From contig NZ_CP068437.1 of assembly GCF_016757755.1 (NCBI RefSeq), positions 2,542,001-2,606,000 of the forward strand: a stretch of DNA of 64,000 nt, in the 5' to 3' direction. The position numbers and the translations under genes were made by a program. Below are positions 62,518-64,000 of this stretch, piece by piece. The DNA comes from Shewanella sp. KX20019 (GTDB lineage Bacteria; Pseudomonadota; Gammaproteobacteria; Enterobacterales; Shewanellaceae). Every line of letters starts with the position of its first letter. Positions within the stretch are counted from its first letter, which is position 1. The notes under the pieces were generated by a model, which had not been told where the DNA came from, did not search any database, and saw nothing but the letters and a program-made list of their open reading frames with translations.

Positions 62518-64000
62518 ATGGATAACGCCCGCGCGTTACTTAAACAGTATTTTGGTTTCAGTGACTTTAGAACTGGACAGCAAGAAGTCGTTAACAAGGT
62601 ATTAAATGGTCAAAGCGCCGCAGCTATTTTTCCGACGGGATCGGGTAAGTCATTATGTTATCAATTACCAGCTGTAGCGCTGCCGAACCTTACATTGGTC
62701 GTGTCGCCTCTATTGGCTTTGATGCAAGACCAATTAGCCTATTTGGAAACTCGAGGTATTTCAGCTGCATCAATTGATTCCACCCAAACACCAGAACAGG
62801 CAGCTGCAGTACTCGATGGCGTGAGCAATGGTAGTATCAAAATATTGATGATCTCAGTGGAGCGTTTAAATAATGAACGATTTAGGCGTTTTATTGCAGG
62901 CATAGCCATCTCTTTACTGGTGATCGATGAAGCCCACTGTATCTCTGAGTGGGGGCATAATTTCCGACCCGATTACCTAAAACTACCGAGCTACCAACAA
63001 GCATTAAATATCCCACAAGTACTGTTGTTAACGGCGACAGCAACGTCAAAAGTGATTGCAGATATGAGCCGCAAGTTTGCAATTGCGCCGGAGAATATTA
63101 CCTTAACCGGCTTTTATCGATCCAATTTACATCTAAATGCTGTTGGTATCAAAGAGTCAGATAAGCCCCGTTTTTTGGCGAACTGGTTAAGTGAAAGGCA
63201 GCAAACAAGCGGCATTATCTATGTCACTTTGCAAAAAAGTGCTGAAATGGTGGCAAAGTATCTGCAAGCTAATGGCTACAACACATTGGCTTATCATGCA
63301 GGAATGGACAGTGATGTACGAAAATCAATCCAGACTCGCTTTATGTCGGGAGAAGTCCCCATCATTGTCGCAACTATCGCCTTTGGAATGGGGATCGATA
63401 AAAGTGATATACGTTTTGTGGTTCACTATGATCTGCCTAAATCAATTGAAAACTACGCTCAGGAGATTGGACGTGCGGGACGAGATGGTCAGGATTCTGA
63501 CTGTTTGGTCTTGGCGAACAAAGATAATCTCAATGTATTAGAGAATTTCGTGTTCGGTGACACCCCAGAGCTTAATGCTATCGTTAGTGTTATAGATGAA
63601 ATAAAATCAGTGACCAAACAGCATAATGACTGGGAGCTAATGCTTAATCAGTTGTCTACATCATCGAATATTCGACCTCTTAGTTTGAAAACTTTGTTAG
63701 TTTATCTAGAGATGCAAGGGGCCATTAAGCCCAAGTATAGTTACTTCGCTGAATACAAATATAAGTTACTAGCGCCGATTGAGGAGGTGTTAAGTCGCTT
63801 TGATGCGGAGCGGCAACATTTCGTAAAAGCAATTGTGGATACTTCTGTCAAAGCCAAAATCTGGTATAGCGCCGATCTCAGCCAGCTTGAGTCTATCTCT
63901 CCCAATAGTCGTGGCCGTGCGATAAAAGCATTAGATTATTTAGATCAAAAACAACTTATTGAATTGCAGAGCAAACAATTAACCTTGGTTTACCAAGTAT
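62518..64000 (+). CDS. RecQ-family ATP-dependent DNA helicase (5' part, runs off the window)
   Basis: The first 494 codons of a superfamily 2 helicase, open to the window end. Walker A is PTGSGKS (39-45), DEAHCISEWGHNFRPDY (from 137) is motif II with the RecQ aromatic-rich loop, TATAT is motif III, and GRAGRDG is motif VI. After motif VI the canonical RecQ zinc subdomain cysteines (for example CGNCDIC in E. coli) are absent; only a winged-helix-like stretch follows. It is therefore a RecQ-like subfamily rather than RecQ itself, so no symbol is given. Start ATG 62518 follows AGGACA. Confidence 0.88.
   Translation, partial: MDNARALLKQYFGFSDFRTGQQEVVNKVLNGQSAAAIFPTGSGKSLCYQLPAVALPNLTLVVSPLLALMQDQLAYLETRGISAASIDSTQTPEQAAAVLDGVSNGSIKILMISVERLNNERFRRFIAGIAISLLVIDEAHCISEWGHNFRPDYLKLPSYQQALNIPQVLLLTATATSKVIADMSRKFAIAPENITLTGFYRSNLHLNAVGIKESDKPRFLANWLSERQQTSGIIYVTLQKSAEMVAKYLQANGYNTLAYHAGMDSDVRKSIQTRFMSGEVPIIVATIAFGMGIDKSDIRFVVHYDLPKSIENYAQEIGRAGRDGQDSDCLVLANKDNLNVLENFVFGDTPELNAIVSVIDEIKSVTKQHNDWELMLNQLSTSSNIRPLSLKTLLVYLEMQGAIKPKYSYFAEYKYKLLAPIEEVLSRFDAERQHFVKAIVDTSVKAKIWYSADLSQLESISPNSRGRAIKALDYLDQKQLIELQSKQLTLVYQV

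Overview
The window is chromosomal DNA of a marine gammaproteobacterium, most likely a Shewanella or close relative; no species is claimed. The case rests on a hyaABC-type periplasmic [NiFe]-hydrogenase operon running directly into hypF and hypBCDEA, on gammaproteobacterial gene blocks (fldA-ybfE-DUF2788-ybfF-seqA-pgm, adhE next to ychE, alaA-yfbR), and on EarP with an Arg32-type EF-P. Gene density is high. I see no prophage, transposase, integron or CRISPR array.

Layout. 1-7.0 kb (+): the distal part of a Tad (tight adherence) pilus locus: the 3' end of a TadG-like gene, two TadE/F-type pseudopilins, then tadZ, tadA, tadB, tadC and tadD. 7.0-18.9 kb (-): one hydrogenase operon read from 18.9 kb down to 7.0 kb: hyaA, hyaB, hyaC, hyaD, a divergent HypF paralogue, hypF, then hypB, hypC, hypD, hypE and hypA. 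FNR-like boxes lie upstream of hyaA and in the hypF-hypB gap. 19-22 kb: a small membrane protein, asnS, another small membrane protein, and nudL with pabB. 23.9-28.8 kb: class I fumarase, a secreted S9 peptidase, an ABM-domain protein and an orphan type IV pilin-like gene.

28.8-34.6 kb: an AT-rich intergenic stretch with seven tandem GATACAAA units, then the glyoxylate shunt arranged as aceA (-), a LysR regulator (+) and malate synthase G (+). 34.7-39.5 kb: adhE, ychE and a persulfide dioxygenase-rhodanese fusion. 39.7-45.3 kb (-): dgt, yfbR, alaA, and earP-efp. 45.4-50.3 kb: fldA, ybfE, DUF2788, ybfF (-), seqA, pgm (+) and msrA (-). 50.6-58.9 kb (+): astE, a three-gene branched-chain 2-oxoacid dehydrogenase operon preceded by a perfect 14-bp palindrome, nadA, and a NIT-domain chemoreceptor. 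59.1-64 kb: tRNA-Ser(GGA), a sulfotransferase-like gene, cls, a yafD homologue and the 5' part of a RecQ-family helicase cut by the window end.

How the genes work together. The hydrogenase genes form a self-contained module: structural subunits, membrane cytochrome b, cleavage protease and the complete Hyp set for Fe(CN)2CO and nickel insertion. Fumarase, AdhE, glyoxylate-shunt enzymes and the branched-chain oxoacid dehydrogenase suit a metabolically versatile facultative anaerobe. The most unusual items are the HypF-like paralogue inside the hydrogenase operon, the internal FNR-like box before hypB, the GATACAAA array and the RecQ-like helicase without a visible zinc-binding cysteine cluster.
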